From NCBI GenBank assembly GCA_021495925.1, contig JAKEKT010000127.1, forward strand, positions 23,060 to 87,059: a stretch of 64,000 bases of DNA. Direction: 5' to 3'. A program made the translations under genes and the position numbers. The notes beneath the pieces were generated by a model. That model was not told the DNA's origin and did no database searches. It worked only from the letters and a program-made list of their open reading frames with translations. The DNA comes from Diplodia intermedia. Taxonomy: Eukaryota; Ascomycota; Dothideomycetes; Botryosphaeriales; Botryosphaeriaceae. Each line of letters begins with the position of its first letter. Positions within the stretch are counted from its first letter, which is position 1. Of the stretch, positions 14,172-26,136 are shown piece by piece.

Positions 14172-15311
14172 CTTTAACTATTATTCTTATAAGAGAAGAA
14201 AGATAGTTAATCTCTAAAATAGAAAGTATTCTTAGTATAGAAATTACTAATAAAGTAGTAATATAGACGTCTCTATAAGTAATAATTTTTAACGTTCTAC
14301 GATAGAGAATCTATTCTAAATAATTAATAATATTTAGAACGAGCTCGAATAGCTCTAGAAATAGTTCCGCGACTAGAGCGAGAAAAACGCGCGGCTTAAA
14401 GAAGAACTTAAAACCCTATAAAGTTAATCTACGTTAATAGTACTCTTAGTCGCGAAAACTATCGAATAACTAGTAGTAATATCTACTACGAAAGTTAAAG
14501 TCTTAAAACCCGACCTATATCGAGATAATTAAAAAAAGATATAGAACTTTATTATCTAGCTTAATAACTATATTTACTTCTCTTACGAAGAATTTATTAA
14601 TAAATTAAAGAAGATACTCTACGCTAGTATCTTTCTACGCGACTTCGTAGAATAATAGTTTCGTTCGTATAAACGAGAATAGTAAGAGAAGCCCTCTAGA
14701 TAAAGAAATAAAGCTATAATTAAACTCTTTAATAGTTATTAAGTCTTTATTAAGACTCTTAAGAAGGTCTTTACTAGTTTTAACGAAGCCCGTCTCGTTA
14801 CTCGTACTCTAATAAACCTTAAGTAAAGAGAAACTATCTAGAACTATACTACTTAGTTCTAGAATGTAGTCTATCTTACTATCGAATAGTATACTAACGC
14901 GACCCTATAGACGTTCTACTACTAGAGACTAAAAGAGAAAATTAAGAACGCTATAATCTACTATAATAGACTCGAAAGTCTATCTAAGCTTATTAATCTA
15001 GTCTAACTTATAGACCGACGACGTAACGAGCGATAGTTCGATAAGAAGCCTTATAAAGCTAATAATATCTAGCTATAACGATCTTATTATACTTAGAAAG
15101 AGAGTAATACTATAAAGTTAAATAATACTTAATAAAGTACCCTAACGAGTAATAATAAGAATAGAGAATAGAAGAACGAAAAGAGTAGATATATATAACG
15201 TAAGAAGTAAATACTCTAATAGAAGTCTCGATTTAAGAAGAGACTATATATTTATTACGACGATAAATAGAATAGAACGTACCGCTACTTATATAACTCT
15301 AAGAAGAAGAC

Positions 15312-16090
15312 TATTACGAACTCTAGAATATAAGAACTTTATAACTCTAAGAGCTAAAAGCCCGCACGAAAGAAAGTATCGTAAGAGCTAATAAGTCTTA
15401 TAAACGATAGAGCCGCACGAATAGAAATCTCGTATAAGAAGAACGACTATAGAGAAATATAGCGTCTACGAGACTAAGCTTAGATAGTAGCTAAAGCCCG
15501 TACGAAAAGAACGCCTATAAGAAATCTAAAAAGAGTAGAAGACTATATATAATAAAAAGCTCGTAGAGAAAGTTAAACTATAGAAGTATAATCTAGTTAG
15601 ATTAGAGTTTTATAAGAAATACGAAATCTAGAAAGTAGAAAATAGACGCGAAGATACGAATATAAGTAAGTTAGTAATTACGTTCGTCTAGTAGCGATAG
15701 AAGTTAAAAATCTAGAAACTATTTAAAGCGTTAATATTACGTAGCGAAGACCTACTTAATAGATTAAATAGCTTAGTACTAATCTAACTTCTTAGATAAT
15801 CTAAATATACGGCTAATTTAACTCTAGTTATAATCTAGATTATAACTAGCTTTTTTATAGTATATAGATATACTCTCTTAGCTAGCATCTTAACCCTTCG
15901 TAGTTAACTTAAAGTTCTAATTTAAACCCTATTAATTTAGAGGTAATCGGCTTACTATATATTATATAATTACGTAATACTTTCTTATTTAATTATTATT
16001 ATTTCTCTCTTATCTCTTTAAGATAAACCCTTCGATTTAATCTATCTACTAAGCGACTTTAAAGCTTAGTAGAAGAAGTCTATCGTTATA
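15312..16090 (+). repeat. 3' LTR of the nested gag-only element
   Basis: 779 bp, starting TATTACGAACTC and ending GAAGTCTATCGTTATA, in direct repeat with 13393-14171. Differences between the two copies are mostly C/T and G/A, so they probably reflect independent RIP rather than age. Confidence 0.75.
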
Positions 16091-18399
16091 TAAACTAGCT
16101 TTAATAAGTCTATTTAGTTAACTTCTAGAAATTACTACGAGATACGCGATAGCTTACTTTTAAGTTATAAGTATCGATTTTTCTCTTATTAGATAACCGT
16201 TTAACGCTACGTTCGTATAACGCGCGTAAATCCTCTAGAAATAGTCTTCTTTAACTAACTTTAGACTATTATTCTCTTTTAGAGGCCTCGTTTAGAGAGA
16301 ACTATAAGATATACGATAGTCTAACTCTTAGTTATAGATATTAACTTTTTCTCTAATAAATAATCTTTTATCGAACTAGCTTCGATAGATCGATATTCTT
16401 ATAATAATCCGCTAGTTTATTTTCGCGCTAGATCGTAAGTAGAGATAGTAAACCTTATCGTCTCTACGCTTTATACGCTTAACTATCGCTAGAGAGATTT
16501 TCTAGACTCTAGCAAAGCTACTTACTTCTACGTTAAGTTATTACTCTACGCTCTAGACTTCTAGCTTTTAGCTCTTACTTTAGCTTTTCTAGCTTTAGCT
16601 TCTAGCTCTAGCTTTATCTTTTAGCGTCTAGCCTATTCGTTTTACGATAGCGAGGTATTTAATATATTATTCGTTTAAAAAGATAATTTTCTCGATTCTC
16701 TAGTTAATATATAGTACGTATATCTTTAGCTATAGTATTTCTAGAATAATATTATATTCTAGTATCTTTATAACGTCTAGATTAATTTTTTTCTTATAGT
16801 TAGCGATAGTTATTAGTACTAGCCCTATTTCGATTCTTATCTAATCTTTTTCGTACTAAGCGAATAATTTATTTATAGTTTAAAGAGAATAAGACTTATC
16901 TTTTTCTTACTAATATAGCTAGTACTTAATAACGAAGAATAGATTAATATATATTTTCTATACGTCGCTATTAATTATAGTCTAGGCCTTCTTACTATAA
17001 AAGATTATCTATAGATGTAGTAGTTTAAAGAGTTCTATTTCGATAAATATAATTTCGTTCGATATACGTATAATTTAGTTAAAAGATCTATCTAACGGTC
17101 TCTTCTAGAGTCTCTAACTAGAAAGACCGTTTAGTTTTTTAATTAAACGAGGTCTTCGATAGTTATATTATCTAGTTAGTCTATCTAAAGCGTTAAGTTC
17201 TTCTAAAAGATTTACTTTTCTTAACGAATTTACCTTCGCTAGCGTAGAGTCTCTACTATTATCTAGTAGTAGTAGAACGAGATATTATTCTTATAGTCGA
17301 GCTACTAATATAGAGTATTTCTACTAATAAACGTAACGTCTTATTAGAAGAGTAGTTCGACTAATTATATAAGATTTCGTTTATCTTATTCTCGCTAGGC
17401 GTTACGCGTCTCGTCGCGAAGCTATCGACTAATTTTATCTATTATTTAGTAAGAGAACTCTTTCTAGAATTACTATTACTAGCTATTTTATAGCCGACCT
17501 TTTAGTCTTTCTTCTAGAATCTAGAACTACTAGATATTTAAATCTAGTTCGATAGTAGACGTCTAAGTTATTATAGAGGTTATATTATTAGTTTAACGTA
17601 TACTTTTATACTATTCGAGGTACTCGATAACTTAAATAAGTATAGCCGTATCGCGTTTACTTTCGATATTACTAGATTTAAAGATACTATCGTAGAGTTC
17701 TTCGATATCGCTATTTACTAAGTCGTTATTTTAGAATAACGCCTCGATAAATTCGTCGATCTCTTACTAGATTTAGATGCGCTATATAACTTAAATAAGT
17801 TAGAGTTTTAGATATTATTTCGTAGCGTCTTTATTACTTTAGTAAATAGTATAATCGTCGTTAAAGCACGCGGTCTAGCTAAGTATTATATATTTAAATA
17901 TATTAAGTACTTTATATCGTCTATTAATTTTCTTAAATAAATTAATCTCTTCTAGCTAAAGCGTTAAAGAGAGCTCTTATTAAGCTTCTTAATTATCTCT
18001 AGTAGTAGCTATAGTATTACGTGTCTTCTTCTTAGAGTTATATAAGTAGTAATACGTTCTATTCTATTTATCGTTATAGTAAATATATAGTTCTTTATTA
18101 AATTATAACTTCTACTAGAATATCTATTCTTTATATTATATATGCTTACTCTTTTCGTTATTTTATTTCTTATCTTTAGACTTTCGTTATACGGCGTCTA
18201 GCTCTATAGTATCGCCGTCTTCTTATATATAGCGTAGGCGTCGCGACTAGATACTATTAGCTTTATAGAATTTCTTATTAAACTAATATTTATTATATTA
18301 TTAGTCTATTTTCTAGGCTAGTTTAATAAGACTAGATAAATCTCTAAATCTATTTTAGTAGACTATAGTATCTTTAATTTCTTCTTTTAGTTTTTAGTA

Positions 18400-19100
18400 A
18401 TAGAACGTTTATAGAGTTACGTCGAAGTATTATTCGACGAAAAGATAGACTATATCTTAGAACTAAGTAGTATAGTTCTAGACCGATTCTTTCTATTTAA
18501 TATTTATTAGAATACGCGTAGCTAGACGAACTTCGTCTAGACCGATAAATACTTCTTTAAGGGCTTTTATAAAGACTTAGTAGCTATTAAAGAGCTTAAT
18601 CGTAACTTTACTTTAATTCGCTTAGGGTTTTTTCTAGTAGTCTCTTTTATACGGGCGGAACTATTACTCGGCGAAGTCGCGTAGAAAGATACTAGCGTAA
18701 AGTATCTTCTCTATCTCGTTAGCGAACTATCTATAGAAGAAGTAGATATAGTTATTAAGCTAGATAATAAACTCTTACGTCTTCTTAAGATTCTTTCGAT
18801 ATAGGTCGAATTTTAGAACCTTAACTATAGTAATAGATACCGTCGTAGATCTTTCGATCGTCGTATTCGTAGACGCGACTAGAGATATAAGCTAGTATTA
18901 TAAGACTTTAAGCTCTCTTTTAAGGCGAGTATTCTCTTCGCTTTATTCGTAGAATTAGTTCTAGAGCTATTCGAGTCTATTCTAGATGTCGCTAATTATC
19001 TAGAATAGATCTACTATCGTGGGCTATTAGAAGTTATTACTTATAGAAACGTCTATATTACTACTTATTAGTAATTTCTATACTAGAAATACTTTTCTAT
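18400..19100 (-). pseudogene. gag relic of the minus-strand Gypsy element
   Basis: The minus-strand reading gives KLFNSY..FIKALKEVFIGLDEVRLATRILINIK, collinear with the plus-strand gag relic of the nested element (FIKTLKKVF.SFNEARLVTRTLINLK around 14730-14830). The pattern resembles the Gypsy capsid region. Stops interrupt every frame. Confidence 0.6.
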
Positions 19101-19147
19101 TTTAGATATTAACTATCTTTCTTCTCTTATAAGAATAATAGTTAAAG

Positions 19148-19933
19148 TATAATAATAGACTTCTTCTACTAAGCTTTAAAGTCGCTTAGTAGATAAATTA
19201 AACTAAAAGGTTTATCTTAAAGAGATAAGAGAAGAATAATAATAATTAGATAAGAAGATATTACGTAATTATACGATATATAGTAAGTCGATTATCTCTA
19301 AATTAATAGAGTTTAAATTAGAACTTTAAGTTAATTACGAAGGGTTAAGATACTAACTAAGAGAGTATATCTATATACTATAGAAAAGCTAGTTATAATC
19401 TAGCGTGCTCTTTTCTAAGAGTATTATTATTTAATATTATTTATTAAGAGCATTATAAGGCGTGCCCTTAATAGAGAATACTAGTAGATCGTACGTAACG
19501 TTAACGCTTTAAATAGCTTTTAAAATTTCGACTTTCGGCCTTTATCGCTACTAAGCGAACGTAATTACTAACTTACTTACGTTCGCGCTTCTACGTTCTT
19601 TTTCTACTTTCTAGATTTCGTCTTTCTTATAAGACTATAATTTAACTAGACTATTATATTTCTATAATTCTACTTTCTTTACGGGCTTTTTATTACGTAT
19701 AATCTTTTACTCTTTCTAGATTTCTTATAGACGTTCTTCTCGTACGGGCTTTAGCTACTATTTAAGCTAGCTTTCGTAGGCGCTAGATTCTTCTACGTCT
19801 AGTTTTTCTATACGAGATTTCTAGCCGTATAACTCTATCGTCTATAAGACTTATTAGCCCTTACGATACTTTCTTTCGTGCGGGCTTTTAGCCCTTAGAG
19901 TTATAAAGCCCTTATGCCCTAGAGTTTATAATA
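19148..19933 (-). repeat. 5' LTR of the 11.2-kb Gypsy element
   Basis: 786 bp, same orientation as 8692-9477. It is followed at 19934 by gatag, after which the interrupted outer LTR resumes (gatagaagtcgaaa matches the LTR interior at about 13775). Confidence 0.75.
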
Positions 19934-20322
19934 GATAGAAGTCGAAAGTCGAAATTCTAAAAGCTATCGAAGCGTCGACGTTACGTACGACCTATATAAA
20001 TTATAGTAATCTAAGGCTTCTAATTCTTAACTTTTAATCTAGTTCTTATAATTCTAAAGGTTTAATCTAGATTATAACTAGCTTTTTTATAGTATATAGA
20101 TATACTTTCTTAGCTAGCTTCTTAACTCTTCGTAGTTAACTTAAAGTTCTAATTTAAACCCTATTAATTTAAAGATAATCGGCTTACTATATATTATATA
20201 ATCGCGTAATATCTTCTTATCTAATTATTATTATTCTTCTTCTATCTCTTTAAGATAAACCCTTCGGTTTAATCTATCTACTAAGTAACTTCGAAGCTTA
20301 GTAAAAGAAGTCTATTATTATA
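19934..20322 (-). repeat. Outer LTR, right half
   Basis: This continues the LTR sequence that stops at 8691. It ends in GAAGTCTATTATTATA, the same terminus as the LTR at 14171. Together with 8300-8691 it forms one LTR that was the insertion target of the 8692-19933 element. Confidence 0.75.
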
Positions 20323-21510
20323 CTATCTTAAGAATTTCTATATCTATTACTTATTATAAACTAAGAATACGTTACTCTTCGTTAATAATCTTATTTAATT
20401 TAATCTTATCTTTTAAGATAATTATCTCTTATATACTTTTTAATTAACTAATTACTCGAATAACTTAATTATCGTTCTATATCTCGTAGACGTTCTATAA
20501 TATTAAGAATAGAAGTTTCGCTTCGACTATTACTAAGCTTTTATAAGTTCTAAGTAATATATTAGTTCTTTATACTCTATAGTAGAATTAAGACTACGTA
20601 ATAGAAGAAAATATTCTCTATCTTCTTACTATAGCTTTAAATTTTCTAGGCCCGCTAATACGTATCGTACTAACTACGATTATAATAATATTAAGAGAAC
20701 CTATAGTAAGTAGAATATAATTAGTCTATCTAAGAAATAAACTTAAGAATTACTTAGTAACTTACTTATTAAAGAGAATAAGAAGAGAAGCTAAGTCGCT
20801 AAAGAGATTATTTAAGAAGTTATTTCTCTTAAACTCTATACTAGTTAGCGCTTCTATTAAAGTAGTAGATATAGATACTATATTACTAAGTTACGATAAA
20901 AGAAGATATAGAATAATCTTAGAGTAAAATATAACTTATATATATTTTTAGAAGAAATAATAAGTAAGAAAGAAATAAAAATTAATCTTCTTCTTATATA
21001 TAAGGTCTAGCTAGACTTTAGATAAAGCTACTAAAGTAGCTTCTAGTAATTATCTATAAATATATAGCCTTATATACTAGATTAGCGAAAATAGCTATCT
21101 AAAAGTAAGCTTACTTAAGATTAATTAGACTTTATTTTCGAATATAAGAATAGTATATAGCTTACGTTAAGTCGTCTTATAGATAAGTTCTTTAAAGCGC
21201 TATAGCTAGCTTTATTATAGTATCGTAATATATATATAGTTAGCTTTATCTATAAGCTTCGCGTCTAATACGTATAATATAATACTATCTCGATCTACGT
21301 ACTTAACGGGCTAAAATAATATTAGTCTACGCTAATATATCTATTAGAGGGAAAAATAGTAACGTTAGAGTAACTTATCTTAGTATCTATTAATAAGCTC
21401 TCTAGTATATCTATAGTATTATTTAGTATTATAAAAAATCTTGACTAAGTTTTAAGCCATACGTAAGTAAGACCTAGAGAACTCCTTATGTGCCACGCCG
21501 TCGATTGTTT

Positions 21511-23522
21511 TTAAAAGGCGAGATCAATCATCGCCGGGTAAGAGTCGAAGCTCGCAAAGACGTCCTCCCATCCAGAAAAGTCCACGTCCCCGCCCGTATT
21601 TGCACAGTTCTGTAACAGTGCCTCAAACTCAGCATCACCGCCACCAGCGCCAACATCCACATTCTGCACTTCAACCACATCACCCCGATCCTCCTCGGCC
21701 ACAACCCTGAGCTCGACCCCATGCCTCCTCAACATCTCCCCCAACGACTTCAAAAACCTCGCCGCCATCTCACTCTCCTTCCTCGCCCTCTCCAACACGC
21801 GACATGCCTCCCCAATCTCCCTCCTCCTGCCCTCCCTCTCCCCTCTTGCCCGCAACTCATCCCCGGAAAAGCACAAATCCACAACCAACACCACGGCCGC
21901 CATAGCCACATGATGCACAACGGTACTCAGCCGGCCCTCTCCGGCCCCACCCCCGCCACTCTCCACCCGCCTCCTCTGCTCATCAGCCTCAAACAGCTGC
22001 GCCACCCCGACCACCTTCCTCGCCGACTCCAAACACGTGCGCCGCGAAAACGCCCTCTCGGAATCTTCCGCGCCCCGCGGCAACACCAACCACGGCTGAT
22101 GCAACTTGCACCGTCTGACATGCGCACACAAATGGATCAAATACCGCTGCGTCGCGAGCCGCGGTATCCTGCTCTCCACATCCACATCCCCCTCCGCCTC
22201 CCCCCCGCCATCGATCCGAAACGCCCCCGGCAGCCCCTCCAAAAACCCCTCAAACAGCCCATCCAGCCTTCGCACGGTCGCAGGATCCGCGCGGCGCAGG
22301 TCGAACGGGTACAACGCGGGCGGCAGAGCGTCGGCGATGGTGCGGCAGATGGTGGCGAAGCGCAGGCGGAGCAGCGCGAAGGTCATGGTGGTGGGCGCGG
22401 AGGCGAGCGGGAGCGGGGTGGAGAGGGCGCCGTCGAAGGCGTGGAGCGGGTGCGAGACGGACATGTGGCGGGGCTGCACGAGGTAGGTGCCTTCTTGCGG
22501 GCCGGAGGTGAAGGCGAGGAGCCTGCGGGGGTGTTAGTGGCGGTGGTGGGGGAGGGAGGGGGAGCAACGGACCAGTCGGTCGCGACGATGTGCCACCATA
22601 CGCGTCGCTTGACTTCGTCGGCGACGAGGTCGCGCGGGGGCTGTTGGTGGTGTTGGTGGTGCTGGGGCGGCGGGGCGTCGGTTTTGTGGAGGGAGGCCTG
22701 CCGGGCGAGTTCGAGGGCGGTGGTCTGCAGGAGGCGGAACTGGGCCGAGTAGCCTTGCATGTTGTAGGCGAGGTACGAGGCGATGATGGTGGCCTGCACG
22801 TCCTCGACGGCGGGCGCGTCGGCGCAGCGCGACTGGTCGAGCGTCTTGAGCGCCTCGGCCAGCCAGATGCGCGAGACGCCGCGCGCGTGGCCGGCGCTGG
22901 CGAAGATGCCGACGGTTGGGTCCCAGAAGTGCGTGGCGGAGGCCAGGATCGCCAGGAGCAGGGCGGCCGAGGCGTGGTTCATCCGGTCTGGCAGCGCGGC
23001 GTATATCTGGTGGATGGTGGCCAGGGTGGTTTCGGTGTGGATGATGTGGTGCAAGTAGCCCACTTGCTTGTTGTAGTGCGCGAACAGCCGGAGCGTTTCT
23101 TCCCGGGCTGGCAGGAAGGAGTGGGATGGTAGGGCTTCGGTTGAGCCTTCGATTTGCACGATGGCGAAGCTCAATCCGCCGGCCTGGTCGGATGCGCGGA
23201 CGTGCTGGTTGCTGGCCTTGATGCCGGCATCTTCAAGCCAGTCGAGCGCTGCTGCGGGAGAATCGGCTGATGACGGTGTTAAAGGAGGGAGAGCGCTTTT
23301 ACTAAGGGCTTCTACAGCCTCCTCAAGCCGTTTCAGACGAGCGTTGACGGTGGGGTCGTCTGTCTGAGCGCTACGGTACTGTGGCGGAGGATCGGCTGCG
23401 TAGATGCACGTAACGCCGCGGGCAGAGCAGTTGGAGCAGGGGTGTTGGCGGCTACAGCGGAGCTTCTTGGAGCGACACAGCTGGCAGGACACAGGATCGA
23501 GGCGTGCGCGCTTTGCCGGCAT
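21511..23522 (-). CDS. Zn(II)2Cys6 fungal transcription factor
   Basis: Nuclear DNA-binding regulator, 653 aa in two exons: 22573-23522 and 21511-22522. The intron 22523-22572 (50 nt) has a CACTAAC branch site and a GCAG acceptor. Splicing restores the family pattern VWWHIVATDW/LLAFTSGPQEGTYLV across the junction. The binuclear zinc cluster is perfect: C13-x2-C16-x6-C23-x5-C29-x2-C32-x6-C39, with a basic stretch before and between the cysteines. A coiled, leucine-rich linker (ARLKRLEEAVEAL) and a fungal_trans middle region follow. An upstream in-frame ATG at 23534 would add four residues (MLII). The gene is divergent from the MFS gene at 23714 with 191 bp between the starts, suggesting a shared promoter. 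Its stop is only about 70 bp from the RIPed block. Whether it controls the siderophore cluster is unknown, since such clusters are normally under GATA factors. Confidence 0.85.
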
Positions 23523-23713
23523 GATGATTAGCAATCCAGGTGGCCGTAGGATTGTAGTGTTGAGGTGATTGAGAGCTGACCGGAGGCTCCGAAATCCTCG
23601 GAGTCTCCGCGGACCCTAATCCCTATTTAGGCAATCTATCCGCCAAATCGCTACCTCCATTCCATCAATCACGCAGACACGTTCGAGCCAACCGTCCGAG
23701 CACCGAGCTCGCA

Positions 23714-25155
23714 ATGTCCGTCCAGACTGCAGATGATTCCCTCCCCAACGAGACGAGGTATGGTCCTGGTAACCATTGGCGAGCTCCATAGCTTATTTTC
23801 GGCCTGCAGCGCTCGCGCGATATTATCGCTTGTTGGGGCATTTCTAGCGCTGTTCTGCTCCGTTGGTTTGGCAAATGCCTTCGGAGTCTTCCAAGCGTAC
23901 TACATCTCGCATCAACTTGCCGGCCACTCCGACTTTGACATATCCTGGATTGGCTCCATCGCGCTGGGCATCATGTTTGCCAACGCGCCAATCGTGGGCG
24001 TGCTTGTTGACCGTGTTGGAGCTAGAGTAAGTCAATGGAACAGTGTGTGTGTAAAGCTCGAAACTGACATCTTGCTGCCAGTTACTTCTCATATCGGGAA
24101 GCACCGGTCTTCTACTCAGCGTGTTCATGACCTCCCTCGCCTCGAGCTACTACCAGTTCATCCTCGCCCAGGCTGTCCTGCAAGGCCTCAGCATGTCATT
24201 TACCATGTTTCCTGCTGTCGCCACCATTTCCAAAAGCTTTCACAAAAACCGAGGCCTGGCTCTGGGTATAACTATTGGTGGGTCGTCCATTGGAGGACTG
24301 ATTTGGCCCATCGTGTTGAATGAGCTCCTCAACCAAGACGGGGTGAGTTTCGGGTGGACTCTTCGCGTCGTCGGTTTCATCATGCTTCCTTGTCTTTCCA
24401 TCTCCTGCCTTTCCGTCAGACCCCCGCACATCACCACCGACCCAAAGATGCAGTCCGAGAAACCCAAGGCGGACCTTTCAATCGCCAGAAATCCAGCATT
24501 CATCTTCCTTTGTACGGGAATGGCCATCATCTACCTTGGCATGTTTGCGCCATTCTTCTACGTCTCTTCATGGGCAAGCTCCCTCGGCATGTCAACCAGT
24601 CTTTCCTTTTACTTGATCTCTTTCCTCAATGCCGCTTCGCTGTTCGGTCGCGTTCTTCCTGGCTTTCTGGCGGACCGTTATGGTCATTTCAACCTTTGTG
24701 CAGCAGCTACCCTATCATCTGGAGTAATCGCATTCTGTTGGACTACCGCCAGAAGCGAGGCGGGTGTGATTGTCTGGTCAATTGCATATGGTTTTACGTC
24801 AGGGGTAAGCTTCACTTTCTACTTTTCCAAACTCTTGTACTGACCAACCAGGCAATCTTGAGTCTTCAGACAGCTTGCGTGGCCAAAATTGCAACTCGCG
24901 ATACGCAGGGAACCGCCGTGGGTCTTCTCATGGGATCTGTTGCATTGACGTACGTTACTCTTCTGATGATACTGGTCGATTGGAAGTTGACACATGTTCA
25001 GAGCTCTGTTCGGCACCCCGATCGCCGGGCAACTTGTGGGTACATATGGCTACCTGGCCCTGTCCATGTTCTCCGGAGCAACTTTGATTATAGGCACACT
25101 CCTCATCACATGGGCAAGGCTTAAGTTGGACGGGAAGTGGAATTCCGTTGTGTAA
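23714..25155 (+). CDS. MFS transporter, monocarboxylate-porter-like
   Basis: 411 aa from five exons: 23714-23757, 23810-24026, 24082-24804, 24852-24949 and 25002-25155. All introns are 47-55 nt with GT...AG ends, and all phases agree. The start MSVQTADDSLPNE lies in a short first exon; splicing brings it in frame with GAFLALFCSVGLANAFGVFQAYY, a hallmark of the fungal MCT-like MFS group. Loop motif DRVGAR follows TM segments 1-2. A second set of membrane segments (FIFLCTGMAIIYLGMF and later) leads to the C-terminus LITWARLKLDGKWNSVV. The position facing the Zn2Cys6 gene suggests a regulator-transporter pair. The substrate cannot be read from sequence; these carriers move carboxylates, riboflavin or metabolites. 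It is not a siderophore-type carrier by sequence pattern. Confidence 0.85.
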
Positions 25156-25293
25156 TGATCGGAATTTGCACAATATTATTTGCATTCATACAATACATAG
25201 AAGGCCGGGCATTCTCACTGCACCGGAATGCCCAATTCATCGCCACCGAGCTTTCCCTGTATACTCCCCAAAGCCATCCGTCTCCACCCCTCC

Positions 25294-26136
25294 TCACTCC
25301 ACCAACCTAATCCTCCCCCTCCCCTCCTCGACCCACTCCAACCTCTCCCACACCCTCTCTCCCCCCTCCACCCCCTCCGCATACCCCTTCCACCTCTCCT
25401 CCCCCCTAAACCTCGCCCACCCCACCATCCCTCTCAAACTCCCCACCCGCCTCCTCCCCCCCTTCCCCACCCTCCTCCCCACCACCTCCTCCAAGCTCCC
25501 CCACTCCCACCACTCCACCAACCCGCCCCTCCCCCCCTCCCCACCCACCAACACCTCAACCTCATACCCCTCATCGACCCTCAGATCCGCCAACGCGCAC
25601 CCAGCCACCCACCACCCCGGCCTCCTCCTCCCCATCCCCCTCTCCCCCGGCGCAACCGGCGCCGTCGACACATCCTCGTACCCGCTCACCACAAACGCCT
25701 TCTCGACGCAGCCCCCGGGGCTGATCGTCACGAGGTCCCTGCGCGCATCCAGTTGCACCACCCTCCTCCCGCCGTCGCCGCTGCTCGACGCCGAGGCCGA
25801 CGAGGCTGATGCCGATGCCGACGACTTGGACGCAGTAAACGCCGCCACAGTCCCGCTCCTCTCGGGGCGCTCGCCCGCGTGGCGCCCCGGCCCGGTCCCG
25901 ACGAGGGCGAGGAAGGGCGCGTGCCGTGCGCCGTGCTTGCGCGCGTCGAGGAGGCCGCGCGGGACGCTGAGCGTGACGGCGCGCGGCGCGGTGGCGGGGA
26001 GGGCGAGGGCGAGGGTGAGGGTGATGGGGGGGTAGGGTTGCGGGGTTTTGGAGAGGGAGAGGGTGGAGGGGGTGAGGGTGGTGCGGATTTGGAGGGCTGG
26101 TGCTGGTGCTGGGTTTGGAGGGGGGGTTGGTGGCAT
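25294..26136 (-). CDS. Conserved-looking hypothetical protein, 280 aa
   Basis: Single-exon reading frame. The N-terminus (MPPTPPPNPAPAPALQIRT) leads into a beta-rich pattern, LTPSTLSLSKTPQPYPPITLTLALA. Next come SVPRGLLDAR, a GTGPGRHAGERPE stretch, a low-complexity Ala/Ser run (about residues 103-117) and RRDLVTISPGGCVEKAFVVSGYEDV. This resembles small uncharacterised fungal proteins with an immunoglobulin-like fold, but I do not recognise a named family. No signal peptide or membrane segment is obvious. It is convergent with the MFS gene, with 138 bp between their stops. Codon choice is C-rich at the 5' end and G-rich at the 3' end, as in neighbouring genes, which supports it being a real CDS. 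Function unknown. Confidence 0.55.
   Translation of the reverse strand: MPPTPPPNPAPAPALQIRTTLTPSTLSLSKTPQPYPPITLTLALALPATAPRAVTLSVPRGLLDARKHGARHAPFLALVGTGPGRHAGERPERSGTVAAFTASKSSASASASSASASSSGDGGRRVVQLDARRDLVTISPGGCVEKAFVVSGYEDVSTAPVAPGERGMGRRRPGWWVAGCALADLRVDEGYEVEVLVGGEGGRGGLVEWWEWGSLEEVVGRRVGKGGRRRVGSLRGMVGWARFRGEERWKGYAEGVEGGERVWERLEWVEEGRGRIRLVE

Larger units (their letters stand above)
13393..16090 (+). mobile_element. Nested gag-only LTR element inserted in the Gypsy element
   Basis: Two same-orientation LTRs of 779 bp each (13393-14171 and 15312-16090) enclose only 1140 bp. The flanks are cgaac (13388-13392) and taaac (16091-16095), compatible with one 5-bp target duplication altered by RIP. 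The interior reads on the plus strand as a gag relic: a KLFNSY..FIKTLKKVF stretch, and near 15230-15290 a decayed CCHC knuckle (YYDDK-NRTYRYLYN from a likely CxxC...H...C). No RT or integrase fits in the space, so this looks like a non-autonomous deletion derivative. Its gag and LTR are homologous to those of the host element. Confidence 0.7.
8692..19933 (-). mobile_element. RIP-degraded Ty3/Gypsy LTR retrotransposon, minus strand, with a nested insertion
   Basis: It is bounded by same-orientation LTRs at 8692-9477 and 19148-19933. Flanking pentamers aatag (8687-8691) and gatag (19934-19938) look like one 5-bp target duplication with a G-to-A change. Read on the minus strand: 5' LTR, gag relic (about 18400-19100), then pol. 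The RT lies at about 12640-13060, with RIPed forms of GELRLCVDYR, LNDITVKNRYPLP and KYFTKFDL, and a YLDD-like box near 12650-12680. Removing the nested insertion (13393-16090) leaves about 8.5 kb, a normal size for a Gypsy element. Protease, RNase H and integrase must lie in the remaining DNA but I did not resolve them. Confidence 0.75.
1..21437. repeat. RIP-saturated, AT-rich repeat block without genes
   Basis: Long stretches contain no CpA or TpG at all (the first 120 bases have none), while TpA and CpG are common. That is the expected end product of repeat-induced point mutation, which turns CpA into TpA on both strands. Stops occur every few codons in all frames and no intact ORF is seen. 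Remnants of a LINE and several Gypsy elements can still be read under the mutations and are listed separately. The stretches at about 4700-8300 and 20323-21437 also look like RIPed repeats, but I could not assign them. Composition changes abruptly to GC-rich, gene-bearing DNA at about 21438. Confidence 0.9.
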
